Position numbers and translations under genes: made by a program. Positions 10,804-22,364 of a stretch of DNA of 64,000 nt are shown here, in pieces. The stretch is from NCBI GenBank assembly GCA_004009845.1, contig RMBW01000017.1, forward strand, positions 124,001-188,000, read 5' to 3'. The notes beneath the pieces were generated by a model. It was not told the DNA's origin and searched no databases. It worked only from the letters and a program-made list of their open reading frames with translations. Numbering within the stretch: the first letter of the stretch is position 1; each line of letters begins with the position of its first letter. Source of the DNA: Davidsoniella eucalypti. Taxonomy: Eukaryota > Ascomycota > Sordariomycetes > Microascales > Ceratocystidaceae.

Positions 10804-12147
10804 CTAGATAGCCACGCCGGCGAGATAGTTGCTATACACGCTATAGTTGCCTAGCGGACCGTCGTCTCCCAGAACCGAAAACCAAACATGAGAGAAATAG
10901 CCTTTGAATTCCGGCTCCGTCAAGACCTCACGCCACACAAGCGCCGTATCATGGACTGGGTTTCGAAAGACACCACAGCCTAAAGCACCCAAAAGTAGCG
11001 CCGTAGCTCCATTGCGAGCTGTTGCTCTTAGCGTCATGCGTGCCTTGACCTGGAAGATCTCGCGCTGCTCGGGCGCTTTGAACACTTGAGGGTCTTGCAT
11101 GACATGGTGCACCACGGGGCCCTTCTTCTTTATCGAGCCGGGGACGTACTCTGCTGCTACAGTTACGACGCTCAGAACCGGCAGATCTTGCACAGACAGT
11201 CCGGAGCCAGAGTCGACATCGTCGCCGGTGTCCGTGTACTTGATGTGGCCGGAGCGGGCATCAGATCGATGCACAAGCACGTCAGGATGGAAGATGACGT
11301 GGTCCTTGGTGAAGGGATACTTGGCCGCCTTGAGAGATTCGTACAGTGACGTGCGGAAGCAGATGGCTTCCTCCTGCGCCATAGCGCCGTTCTTATAGCC
11401 GCCGCCAGGCGTCTTGGCGTTGGCAAAGTTGAGCAGTGCCACGCGGCTATTAGGCACTGGCGAGAGCGGCGAACCAGCGTTGGCCCTCTCCGACTCGATG
11501 ACGCCCTGCAACTTCAGCGCGGCAGTTACCGTGTCTTCGTTGATCACGACGATGCGCGTCGATGCGAAGCCCGGCGAGTCAGCCGCTTCTAGTGCCGGTA
11601 GGGCTGCTTCGCTCTCGTACTGGATGAAGCGCCGGCCGTCAATGTCAGTGCGCTCAGCAAGCATCTGTGGAAGCATGGACTGGTTCTCGGTGGCTACTTG
11701 GACGTTGGAGAGCCGTTGGGGCGATTTGCGCGAGAGGCGATGTGGGACATCTGATTTGCTATACGGTATGCGCGCAGCAAAGGGTCCTTCTACGGCAGAC
11801 ATGTTGGTGGTTCGTTCGGCGTGTTGGCTGTGGTGAGATCTCCGGCGGTGTGTCCGACGGTCACGGTAGTTGTGCCTGCGCGAAGAGTCGTCTCGACTGT
11901 TGAACGTACTATATGGCCGCTTGTCTGGGGATCTGCTTGTGCCTGAAGAAGATGTTCTGTCTCTGGATGTACTAGTGTAGTGCGATGAAATCACGGAAGT
12001 CTCTGACTGATTCCTTTCGAACAGGGCTTTTCTTTCTGGCTTGGAACTTGAGGCTTCAGCACGAAAGAAATCGGTAATCTTACGCGACGACCCTTCCTTC
12101 TTTATAGTCACCACATCGTCGTTGGTCAAAGATTCACTTCCTCCCAT
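10804..12147 (-). CDS. PARG-like macrodomain protein (microbial-type poly(ADP-ribose) glycohydrolase family)
   Basis: An intronless gene of 447 residues. The C-terminal half (from about residue 205) matches the DUF2263/TIGR02452 macrodomain family related to poly(ADP-ribose) glycohydrolase. The signature NFANAKTPGGGYKNGAMAQEE holds the ADP-ribose-binding GGG loop (248-250) and the paired glutamates (E259, E260) placed as in PARG catalytic loops. A second glycine-rich stretch, LLLGALGCGVFRNP, is the typical phosphate-binding end of the domain. By family knowledge it removes ADP-ribose from proteins; fungal members are little studied. The N-terminal 200 residues are disordered, Ser/Arg-rich and contain SRKITDFF at residues 21-28, which resembles a PCNA-interacting motif. 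The long basic region also suggests nuclear location. The start codon is the first ATG, and the frame is uninterrupted. Confidence 0.85.
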   Translation of the reverse strand: MGGSESLTNDDVVTIKKEGSSRKITDFFRAEASSSKPERKALFERNQSETSVISSHYTSTSRDRTSSSGTSRSPDKRPYSTFNSRDDSSRRHNYRDRRTHRRRSHHSQHAERTTNMSAVEGPFAARIPYSKSDVPHRLSRKSPQRLSNVQVATENQSMLPQMLAERTDIDGRRFIQYESEAALPALEAADSPGFASTRIVVINEDTVTAALKLQGVIESERANAGSPLSPVPNSRVALLNFANAKTPGGGYKNGAMAQEEAICFRTSLYESLKAAKYPFTKDHVIFHPDVLVHRSDARSGHIKYTDTGDDVDSGSGLSVQDLPVLSVVTVAAEYVPGSIKKKGPVVHHVMQDPQVFKAPEQREIFQVKARMTLRATARNGATALLLGALGCGVFRNPVHDTALVWREVLTEPEFKGYFSHVWFSVLGDDGPLGNYSVYSNYLAGVAI

Positions 12148-15100
12148 ATCGCCTTGCCTTGACTTTACAGATGCCGTGTCACTGATATCGTACCGAAAGT
12201 CGACGCCTCTTCAAAGAATCCAAGCTATACCAAAAACGGCACAGTATGTATGTGCTTGTATATAGCCTCTTTTGTTCTTTGTTCTTTGTTTGAATCTCGC
12301 CTCTTGATTGGACAGCCTGTCAAAGAGATTCTCAGGTAGCGATTCTGAAGCTGTGAATTTCATAGGTTTAGAGAAAAAACGAGAAAATGGTAGATGAAAT
12401 TGAAAATACTAGATAGTTCTGCCTGTCAAATGAGAGATAATATGTAGGCCAATTATCATTGCTTATTCATGTCCTTTCTATGAAGCAGCCTAAATCCAAG
12501 ACCAATACAGAACCCTACGAATGTAAGACTAACCCTACTGGTTGATATAGATCTTTGTGTCACATCTTGATTGTACGGAATTAAGAAAAATGAAGTGCCT
12601 GTTGCTAAGATTAGACACCATGATGAACACGTCAAAAACAGTGGCTTGCTAGAAATTGCTTGGCTTGTTAGGTTTACCTGACCGATTCTTCGGTTTGTTC
12701 CTGCATGGCAACTATATTAGTTGATTGTTTATCGATTAGCCAGTGCGACACAAGATATGTCTTTGTTTCTTGGTATGTCAATTGTCCACCATTATGGTTG
12801 AGTAGCCACTACGGTCTCTGTACAACAGACAGCCCAACCCTAACTATCGATAGTTATAGGCTTTATTCTGATCGCGTGCTCTGTTCTCGAACAATGGCCT
12901 TTGATAACTTCCCGGTCTCGCCGCACTGGCTTATACAAATAGACAAAATGGTCTTTGCGGCCTCAGCACAGACCTGTCGAATAAAACTACGAAAATGCTA
13001 CTAAAATACTACCCGGCGTTGTTGTGAAAGGGAGGAAACAAGCTTCTAGATTGCCCCCCTTCAGGCCTTGATTAATGTAAATAGTCTGTCTGTGTTCAAG
13101 GATGTGAAGTCTATAGTTGGAACCATGGGATCTTTTGATTCGACTCGGTAGTGAATGTAAGAGTCACAGAGTATAACTCACTGCCAAATAAACCTACGTA
13201 CGAGAAGAAATGACGAATTCTTGATAAATAGTGCTAGTCAATGAGAGGATCATTTGAATACGCATAATCGATACGAATGCACTGCCCTTGCTTACAACAG
13301 AAAACAAAAGGCCAGTAAGGCGCTCTTTGAGTACAAGCTAGGCTTGATTGATGGGCGAAGAAAGGATTTATAGAGCGCTGCACCAGAACAAGACTAAAAG
13401 ATAGCTTAATCTAATTGGGAATCCCGGGACAAGTACTAGAAGCAGTCTGGCTCAGACTAGACGTTACAATGGAATGACCAAGCCGTTAGAAGGGTCGAAA
13501 GAATTGACATTGCTTGCTTTGAGTGCTAACATGAGTACAAGTCCAAGGGCAGGTGAAACAGAACCACGGGCTAGGGAGCAACAATGTGCCGTGTGTGTTG
13601 CTGCTCACAGACGATAGCCATGTTATTGATTCTGTATCTATGTGTGCAAACATCAGTTGAGACCTATCGTGCTAGTAGTATGTTGCACTGCAGCCGTCAA
13701 TATAGAACAGTACGTGTATATGCGTGGGAAGAGCCGAAAGAGAAAGAGAGGGAGAGACTGAGAAATATAAGGGTATATACATGTACATGATGTAGGCTTT
13801 CGATATGCGAAGATGTCGGCTATATAGTTGGGCTGATCTGTAGTTGTATGTGCTTAGTAAATTATCTACAAGGACAAATGATGATATCGGGCCGTACTGC
13901 TTTCGTAGCATCGACAGAGTCATATTGAGACAATACAGGAACAATCGGCCGGAGACAGCCTATCCTGTCTATTCATACTGGTCTTGCCAAGGGTGTTCTG
14001 TAGGGTGTTTCTGAAATGTGGATGGCTGATATTGAGTCTAGTTGCACTAAGAGTTGTAAGGCTTGAATGATAGCATTGTCCTTTGTCTGGCAAGCCTGAT
14101 AGTTGGTTTGACAACCACATAGTTCTCCGGATTTGAATACGGATGGACAAAACCAAGACATCGGAAGACGAACTAGAAGACACGCGAAACAGGGGTTTAG
14201 GTCATAGGCCAGTTATTGCTTCTTGTCTTAGTCGAGGGCCACAGGGGAGGTTTACTTGGCTGCTTGTAAGTTGTCAAGATATGTACTTATTTATTTGCAC
14301 ATACTAAATGTACGTATCATGCACAGCCACGATTCCGCTCTTGTCCTCGGATCCAAGAACGAAGGTTCCAATGCTAACGCTAAAAAACAAAGCCTGAGAA
14401 CCCGAGGAAGGAAGGGAAGCCAACCCCGGCAACTCTGAAGAATAAGCAGCACCGTCTAGATAGGCCGCATTGTAATTTGGTGGTATGATCAGACAGGGCA
14501 GCGAGTTGAAGCTTGACAACAAGAAGAACTTATTGTAAAGGCGATGTTCTAGGGCTTTGAAACGTAGCCATAAGCAGACCACAACTATATGCAGTGTCTT
14601 GCTATAACTGAAGAATCATACCCAGAGTGGCACCTTGTCTGTATGGCATCAGCGTGTAGTTCTTGCGTTATTGAATCGTAGATTCCAGCCAACCCGTACT
14701 CAACATCTCCTTAGCTACTGCAGCTGAGACGATCGATAAATCGCCGCCGAGCCAGCCGATTTTTTGTCTCTACAAGGCCCCTTTCATGCAGGGCGTACGG
14801 CGTCCAGAGTCTGCAATACAACCCAAGGAAGGAACTAGACGCAGTACAGTAGAAGAAGGCGAACAGGCTAAGAGAATGGGAATAATACAGAAGGCGGGTG
14901 ACCGCATAGAGTCGGAGACGGATGCCCCAAAGCTTGGGTTAGCAGGCGGCCCAACTTATGCTTATCCTGTCCGTCCCGGGGGACCTTGGGGCTATTACAG
15001 CAGGCGCAAACATCAGGACAAACGAAGCCTCGTTCAGCACTAAGATCGGCGGCTTTTGGCCGGGGTTCTGGTCGACTGATTATATGACATGACCGGCGAA

Positions 15101-16381
15101 GATCGCGAGATCGCCTCTTTGGCGGAGATTGTCAGAATGCCGTCATGTGCGTCCGGAAGAAGCACGACGGCGAGTATTTAGCCTCGTCGATGCTGATAGG
15201 CAATCTAGATCTGGCTGGCCCTTTGATTTTCGGGTCTTGATTGGCGTTTTTGCCATACACCAAAAGAAAAAAAGAACACAAAATGGAAGCTGAGATGTGA
15301 TTGCTAGTGATAGAAAAAGGTCAGGCGGGCTCCCCTGTAATGCAACCAGCCTACCCACTATAAGGCACCGTCCGACCCCTGTAATGACGCACATTTTAGT
15401 GCGTTTCCTGCCATTCTAGGCTATGATTATAGTAGATATACACTTATAGTGGAGCAAATAGTGGAGCAGGGGCCAGCACAAAGCGTCGATTTTTAACTTT
15501 GCGGCGACCGGATTCCTGCCCAATTGGGACACGGGCCCCATTTCTTTTATTTCTTTTATTTCTTTTGGCTGGAGTTTGCTGGAATTTGAATTTCTTAGTT
15601 CGAGTTTTATGCATTGGAGATCTCGTGGATAACATTACTTTTACTTCTGGTTAGCTGCCTGCTTTTTTTCTTTTCTTTTTTGTTCCTGTCGCGATACTCT
15701 TTATCTTGTCTTCTTTTTGTGCTTGTCAGCCGCCGACTCTCGTTTTTTTTGCTTGTAAATCTGATAAGAAGCAAGGCTCGATAATCTAAGCCATTGCTTG
15801 CGCCGCTTCTATTCTTTTTCCTCCATAGTTTTATGAGCTGAAGACGGCCTAAATAAGAATCGCTCTCGTTTTTTTATTACCTGGCCAGCGGCATTTTGGC
15901 CGCGCATTGCAATTTGACGATCTTCTAGTTGTGCTCATGTCCCCCAGTCGTTTTCTCTTAATTTTCTGCTAGATCTATTTTTTGTTTTCTTTTCTTTTTC
16001 TGCAATAGCTTCGTCGATATCTCTTGGCCGACACTATTCTCAATTCCTTCGTTTAATTTCTCTTCACCGCCTTATCTTTTGCTCTAATCGACCAAGTCAA
16101 CGCCGTCCGCTGTGTTTCTACGCTCTACAACAAGCCATATATATATCTATATATATCTTACGTTAACTCGTATACTTTCGAGATTTACCGGCCTCCCGTA
16201 TATCCGATATAGCCGCTCCAACCCGGACTCGACCACTGAAAGCCTGCCGGCGCCCTTTTGGCGATAGAACCACCACCTTATATCTCAACAGTCATACGCA
16301 CTATATATACGCCTGAATTTAGGACCCTGCCGACTCGCCCCGCGGCTTCAGAGAGCCTGGCTCTCCCCTCACCAGATCATC
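12148..16381. other. Intergenic region between divergent PARG-like and flippase genes, 4.2 kb
   Basis: No gene is supported. The frames at 13.6-15.1 kb are short and lack recognisable motifs. The last kilobase (15.4-16.4 kb) is T- and CT-rich, with three TTTCTTTTA units at 15541-15567 and an alternating TA tract at about 16136-16158, and is the likely promoter and leader of the flippase gene. Telomere-like AACCCTA words occur at about 12511, 12529 and 12836. Confidence 0.55.
15541..15567 (+). repeat. 9-bp tandem repeat, three TTTCTTTTA-type units
   Basis: Three consecutive TTTCTTTTA units, the last ending in G, lie in the T-rich upstream region of the flippase gene. Confidence 0.8.
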
Positions 16382-19300
16382 ATGCTCTCTCCCAGCAATG
16401 CTCCGAAGCTCTCTTCGTCACAGGAAGACGAAGCGTCGATATCGAACCGGGAGCGCGCCATGATCGTCGAAGACGCCAAAACCTCCCCTAAGAAATCTAC
16501 ATCTCTAGCAGCCCGTGCTCGTAAATTCATCACCGAAGACATCCTGCGCCAGAAAGCTCTTCCGCCGTCTGCCGATGGTCGCCACGTGAAGCTGGATCTT
16601 AATAAGCACCAGCCATTGATCGACGACCGCAGTGGCCAGTCATTCATCAACAACTCTATCCGTACCTCGAGATACACCGTGTTCAACTTCTTCCCGAAGC
16701 AACTCTTTTTCCAGTTCAGCAGAGTCGGCAACTTCTACTTCCTCTGCGTTGGCATTCCGCAGATGATCCCGGGCATCAGTACCACCGGAAACTACACCAC
16801 GATTCTGCCGCTCATGTTCTTTGTAATGGTTACTATGGCCAAGGAAGGCTACGACGACTTGCGACGTCACCGCTTAGACACGATCGAAAACACGACCAAG
16901 GCAATGATTTTGAAGAAGGACGGAGATGGGAAAATCAAAGAAAAGCCCGAACTCAAGGTCCCCTTCAAGAAGAAGCCTGAAGCTGAAGCTGTGCGCGAGA
17001 TCGACGAGGAGTATGACGGCCATCGTTGGAAGCCAACAAAGTGGTGTGACATTGCAGTTGGCGATGTTGTCCGCCTGGAAAGAGACGAGCCGTTACCTGC
17101 TGATATCGTCCTGCTACACTCTGAAAACGAAGAGAACCTGGCTTACATCGAGACCATGGCCCTGGATGGCGAGACCAACTTAAAGAGCAAGGAAGTGTCG
17201 CCTGTGATCAAGAAATGTGGTACCATCGAGGGTATCCTTGCCAACGACATCGAGGTCATTGCCGAAGACCCTAACCCCGACCTGTTTAACTTCAATGCTC
17301 GCATCATTGCCAATGGCCAGGTCATGCCTTTGACCCTGGCTAATGTTGTCTACCGTGGAAGTGTGCTGCGGAACACGGAATCTGCTATTGGTCTTGTTAT
17401 CAACACGGGCGAGGAGTGCAAGATTCGTAAGTGTCATTATATATACACAGCATATATATATGCCGTTATTGGAAATAATAGCCCTGCTAACTCTGAATTG
17501 TCCAGGTCGCAATGCCAACCAGCACCCAAAGGCCAAGAAGCCCGCCATGGAGAGCATTGCCAACAGAATCGTTGTCATGCTGGCCTTCTATGTCATCACT
17601 CTCTCTGTCGGTGTTTCTATGGGCTACCTATTGTGGCAGAGGAAAACAGAGCGCCACTCCTGGTATCTGCAGGACGCTGAAGTCAAGTTCTACCAGATCA
17701 TCATGGGTTATATCATTCAGTTCAACAACGTCATCCCGCTATCTTTGTACGTCAGTCTAGAGATTGTCAAGGTTGGCCAGATGCTGCTCTTGAACTCTGA
17801 TTTGGGAATGTATGACGAAATTAGCGATACACCCGCCAAATGCAACACAAACACAATTTTGGAAAATCTCGGCCAGATTGGGTACATTTTCACTGACAAG
17901 ACCGGTACTTTGACCGAGAACGTCATGAAGTTCCGTAAAGTCAGCATTGCCGGTACTTCTTGGCTTCACGAGGCTGATCTGCCCATCGACGAGGAGAACA
18001 AGCACAACGCACGCCAGTCTCTGCAGATGGCCCGGATGTCCATGGGCGAGAACCCTAATATTCCTGTGTCCCCAGGGGCACCGTCTGCCCCAGAGACTCT
18101 ACTGTCGTCTTCTGCCGTTCCTAGAATGTCGATGATGTCCAACACGCGCCCCTCGTTCTCTGCTAATCGGCCCTCCTTCGCAGGCAACAGGCCGTCTATC
18201 TCCGGCAACCGCGTGTCCATGTCCGGCCGTCGCTCGTCCTCGCACTGGCGGTCCAGCGGACGTCCTGATCATGTGCAGCCCGATGTCACGTCACACGACC
18301 TGCTGGAGTACATCCGTCTGAAGCCACACTCGCTATTTGCACGGAAAGCGAAGCAGTACATTCTTGCCATGGCGCTTTGCCATACCTGTTTGCCCGAGTA
18401 CCGTGATGGCATTCTGACATACCAAGCGGCGTCTCCCGATGAGCTCGCTCTGGTCACCGCGGCCCAGGAGATGGGCTGCACTGTCATCAACCGTACTTCC
18501 CAATCTGTTACCCTCCGCATCTCCGACGACGAGTCTGAAGAAACACAGACGTACGAAATCCTCGATGTCATCGAATTTAGCAGCCAGCGTAAGCGCATGT
18601 CGATCGTCTTGCGCTTCCCCGATGGACGCATTGTTGTCATATGCAAGGGCGCCGACTCTATGATTCTGCCCCGTCTTAAGATGGCTAATGTTGCCATGCA
18701 AGCCGCCAATGAAGTCCGGAAGAGTGCCGATATCGAACACGAAATGCTCCGCCGTAGTTTGCATGAGCCCGCACCGAATATGCGCAAGAGTTTAACCATC
18801 AAGCGTAGCCGTGCTGCCGAAATAGTCGAGTCTAGCCGCAACTCTGGCATGAGAAGTCGATCGTTTGAAGCAAACCGCGCCGTCAACCGTGGTGAAGCCA
18901 AACCTCGCTTGTCACTCGCCGTTAGAACTGGCTCTATGGATGTCCCTGACCACGCCCGCTCTCCCTTGTTCCCATCTAACCAGCTACCCGAGAAGTTCGC
19001 TTTCCTGGAAGAATCTATCGTGTATGACGAAATGTCCAACTTCACCCGCTGCTTCAAGCACCTCGATGATTTCGCTACTGAAGGTCTGCGCACTCTCGTA
19101 TATGCGCAGCGCTTCATCACCGAAGCTGACTACAAGAACTGGAAGAAAATCTACCACGAAGCCACCACAAGCCTGGTTAACCGCCAAGAGATGATCGAGG
19201 CTGCCGGTGAGCTAATCGAGCAGAATCTGGACTTGGTTGGTGCCTCGGCCATTGAAGACAAGTTACAAAAGGGCGTTCCCGAGACAATTGAGAAGCTCCG

Positions 19301-20813
19301 TAGAGCGCATATCAAGATTTGGATGCTTACCGGAGATAAGAGAGAGACCGCCATCAACATTGCCCATTCTGCTCGTGTCATCAAGCCTGGCTCGGATCTG
19401 TTTATCTTGGATGTTAGTAAAGGATCTCTCGCTGACCAACTACATCACATCTCCGAAGACGTCCAAAACGAATCTGCCCACAGCGTTGTCGTCATTGACG
19501 GCATGACCCTCTCTGTCGTCGAGCAATCGCCCCAGCTCACTGCTTTATTCTACTCGGTTATGCCGCTTGTCGACTCTGTTATCTGCTGCCGCGCCTCGCC
19601 TGCCCAGAAGGCTCTCTTGGTGACGGCCGTCCGTTCACAGCTCAAGAAGCTCAAGGGTGACCTGAAACACCACGGTCTGACGCTTGCTATCGGTGATGGT
19701 GCTAATGACTTGGCTATGATTTCTGCCAGTCATGTTGGTATCGGTATCTCTGGAAAGGAAGGTCTACAGGCTGCTCGTGTAGCTGATTTCGCTATTGCTC
19801 AGTTCCGTTTCCTACAACGTCTTCTATTGCTTCACGGCCGCTGGAACTACTCTCGTGCATCCAAGTTTATCGTTGGTACTTTCTGGAAGGAAATGTTCTT
19901 TTACTTGCCTACCGCCCTCTTCCAGCGTTACAATGGCTACACGGGCACATCGCTTTACGAATCTGCTTGTCTGACTGTCTTCAACACGTTTTTCACGTCG
20001 CTATGCTGTATCTGCATGGGTATCTGGGACCAGGATCTAAGCGAGGATACACTGCTTGCCATGCCGGAGCTGTACTCTTACGGTCAGCGCAACAAGGGTC
20101 TTAACCTGGTCAAGTTCTTGCGCTGGATGGTTTTGGGTGCCTGTGAAGGTGTTATTGCGTTCTTTGGTGTATGGCTTGGCTATGGTCACTGGCAAGTCGA
20201 AGGTGACAACAACCTGTTCGCGCTTGGTAACCTTTCGTTCAGTGTGGGCGTGCTCTGGATCAACTGGAAGCTTTTCATCTTCGAGACTCACTACAAGACC
20301 TACTTTGTCATGGCGTGCTTCTTCGTGACCACCTTTGGCTGGTGGGGATGGTGTGCCCTACTTTCCGGCGTCTACTCTCCTAGCGCTGCTATCTACAACG
20401 TCAGAGGCGGTCTCTGGAACCGATGGGGTACCGAAGCAGACTGGTGGGCTACACTATTTGCAACCCTCGGTATGCTAGGTCTCTTCGAAATCTCGCTCAA
20501 GATTCTCAAGCGTCGTCTACTCGGAATCCCCCGTATCGCCGCGTGGACGGTAACGCCACCGTGGAAGTCCTTCAGTGCTAAAGAGCGTGAGCGGAGACGA
20601 CGCGAAGAAGAAGATAATGAACATGGATATGGCACGCCGGCGGCTGAGTGGCGTCTCGAGATTTGGCAGGAGATGGAGCAGGATGTAGAAATCCGCAAGA
20701 CTCTCAAGAAGATGTCGCGAGATCCGTGGTTGTCAGAAGAAGAAGATGACGAGCTTGAAGATATTGAGGAGGAAGAAGAACCTGTCGCCGAAGTCTCTAC
20801 GCGCGTTGCGTAA
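16382..20813 (+). CDS. DNF3: P4-type ATPase, phospholipid flippase, Dnf3-like
   Basis: Two exons, 16382-17426 and 17506-20813, are separated by a 79-bp intron (GTAAGT, GCTAAC, CCAG) and give 1450 residues. All P4-ATPase landmarks are visible: the actuator loop DGETN near residue 262, the phosphorylation site DKTGTLTEN near 479, the nucleotide-domain motifs KGAD and YQAASPDE, and the hinge GDGANDLAMI near 1078 followed by the membrane half. The first-helix region MIPGISTTGNYTTI and the following DDLRRHRLD resemble yeast Dnf3, on which the symbol rests; other Dnf classes are possible. Flippases move aminophospholipids or phosphatidylcholine to the cytosolic leaflet of Golgi, endosome or plasma membranes, usually with a Cdc50-family partner, which is not in this window. 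A Ser/Arg-rich insertion at residues 563-591 contains four heptads of RPSF type. The tail is acidic (EEEDDELEDIEEEEE). It lies upstream of VPS9 on the same strand. Confidence 0.93.
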
Positions 20814-22364
20814 AGATAGATGCTGGGTTTGGTTTCTCAAGGCATTTATCTGTTTTGCTTCTTTTTCCCTCTTTCATGCAAGCGTCAACGTCTTTATGGT
20901 TTCACATGTTTTTCTGCATATTTTTTTTTCATTCTTGCTATCTTATCTTTTTCGCTTCATACTATATCCTCGGGAACTCTTTAGCGTTACTTCGAGTACG
21001 ATCCCTTGTTTGCTGCTTTTACCTTGGAGGGTGTTGTCTTTTTTATTTTTCTTTATTTTTGCTATATCTTCCACTTGCATGTGCCCAAGCAATTGCGCGC
21101 CTCTTGTATTATACTTCAGTTCTTTTCTGTTGTTATTGCAAGCAAGATAGTTGGCAGCTATGTCAGCTTTGACTTGCTTTTCTTATATCCAGTATTTTTT
21201 GCTTTCTTTATAGACTGTAGGCGAATTTAATTGTTAATATTCCAATAATGAATGACTTTTCTTTTGTACGTGAACTTTGGTTAGTCAAGCGACAGCTATA
21301 ATGAATTTGTGAATTTAGTGAATCGTTGATTCGGTTAAAGGTGGGATATCGTATACAGTTCTTGCACTGTACACATACCAGCGCATGAGGGCGGTGAAAG
21401 CAAACCAGCAACCATACTGGCACCCTTGACAGCTAACATGCACGGTGCATATTGTACATCAAGGCACTGTCTGTTGGCATTAAGGACAGACACCAAAACT
21501 GCGACTCTGCGCACCTGCCACTTTGTATCAGGGACGTCACAAGGCGGGGTACTATGGCAGAATCACGAAGCGAGCCACCAAAAGGAAGGAGCAAGGTTCA
21601 AACCAACATTATGCTAAGATTCGCAAATCTATTGTCAAGTGCCAGCAAGAGAAGCTTCCCTTTCCGCTAGAGGCAAAAAGAAAGCAACTAGCAAAAACTG
21701 GGAAACTACGACAGAAGCGGCAGTCAGTAGACACAAAGACCAATCTAGGACTTTTTTTTAATTTACGATTGGAAATAAATAACATATTCTTTTTTTTATT
21801 TCCTTCCGCTACTATCTGAGACTTTGATCGTCGTCTTTCTTTCTTTCTTTTTTTTCAGCAATAATCTGCAGCATATTTGCAAGCTATTGCGTCCTTGCCA
21901 TTTTGCCGTCTATTTCGATTCAATCGGATCTTACAAATAATCTGCCATCTCGATCGTCCTTGTCGCCCTTTGGACCAGCGATATTAGCTAAGCGTCTTCT
22001 TTTAGACCTTCTATTAGGCTTTGTCCTAAAGGCGCCTCCTTTAGCCCCTTCGTCCTCGGACGGCCGCTACAGAAACACTATAGAAGGGGTCACGGATCTC
22101 CTTGTTTGGGACGACACATCCGATACCAACTATAGTGTCTGGAGCTTTCCTAGACTGTCTGTATACGAATATACAGAGATAAGGTTACTGTTATTCGGCA
22201 TTTCAAGCACCACATATAAAGCACAATACGCTTCTTCTACAGTCTGGCATCATATTCCACTACGATTCCGCCCTCATCACGACCTTGCCATGCAATAGTA
22301 CCATATTGGGGAACCCTTATTGCTTTTCTATAGCAGCATCTACCTCTCTCGAAATCCACTCACC
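20814..22364. other. Intergenic region between flippase and VPS9 genes, 1.55 kb
   Basis: No gene is supported. The first 400 bases are T-rich and probably contain the 3' end of the flippase transcript. The last 450 bases form the upstream region and leader of VPS9. Open frames here are low-complexity. Confidence 0.6.

Noticed and set aside
11414..11836. Antisense 140-codon frame over the PARG-like gene
   Set aside because: Shadow of a GC-rich coding strand; the sense frame has a clear conserved domain.
18269..19120. Antisense 283-codon frame in the flippase gene
   Set aside because: Sense-strand P-type ATPase motifs cover the same bases; the antisense frame has none.
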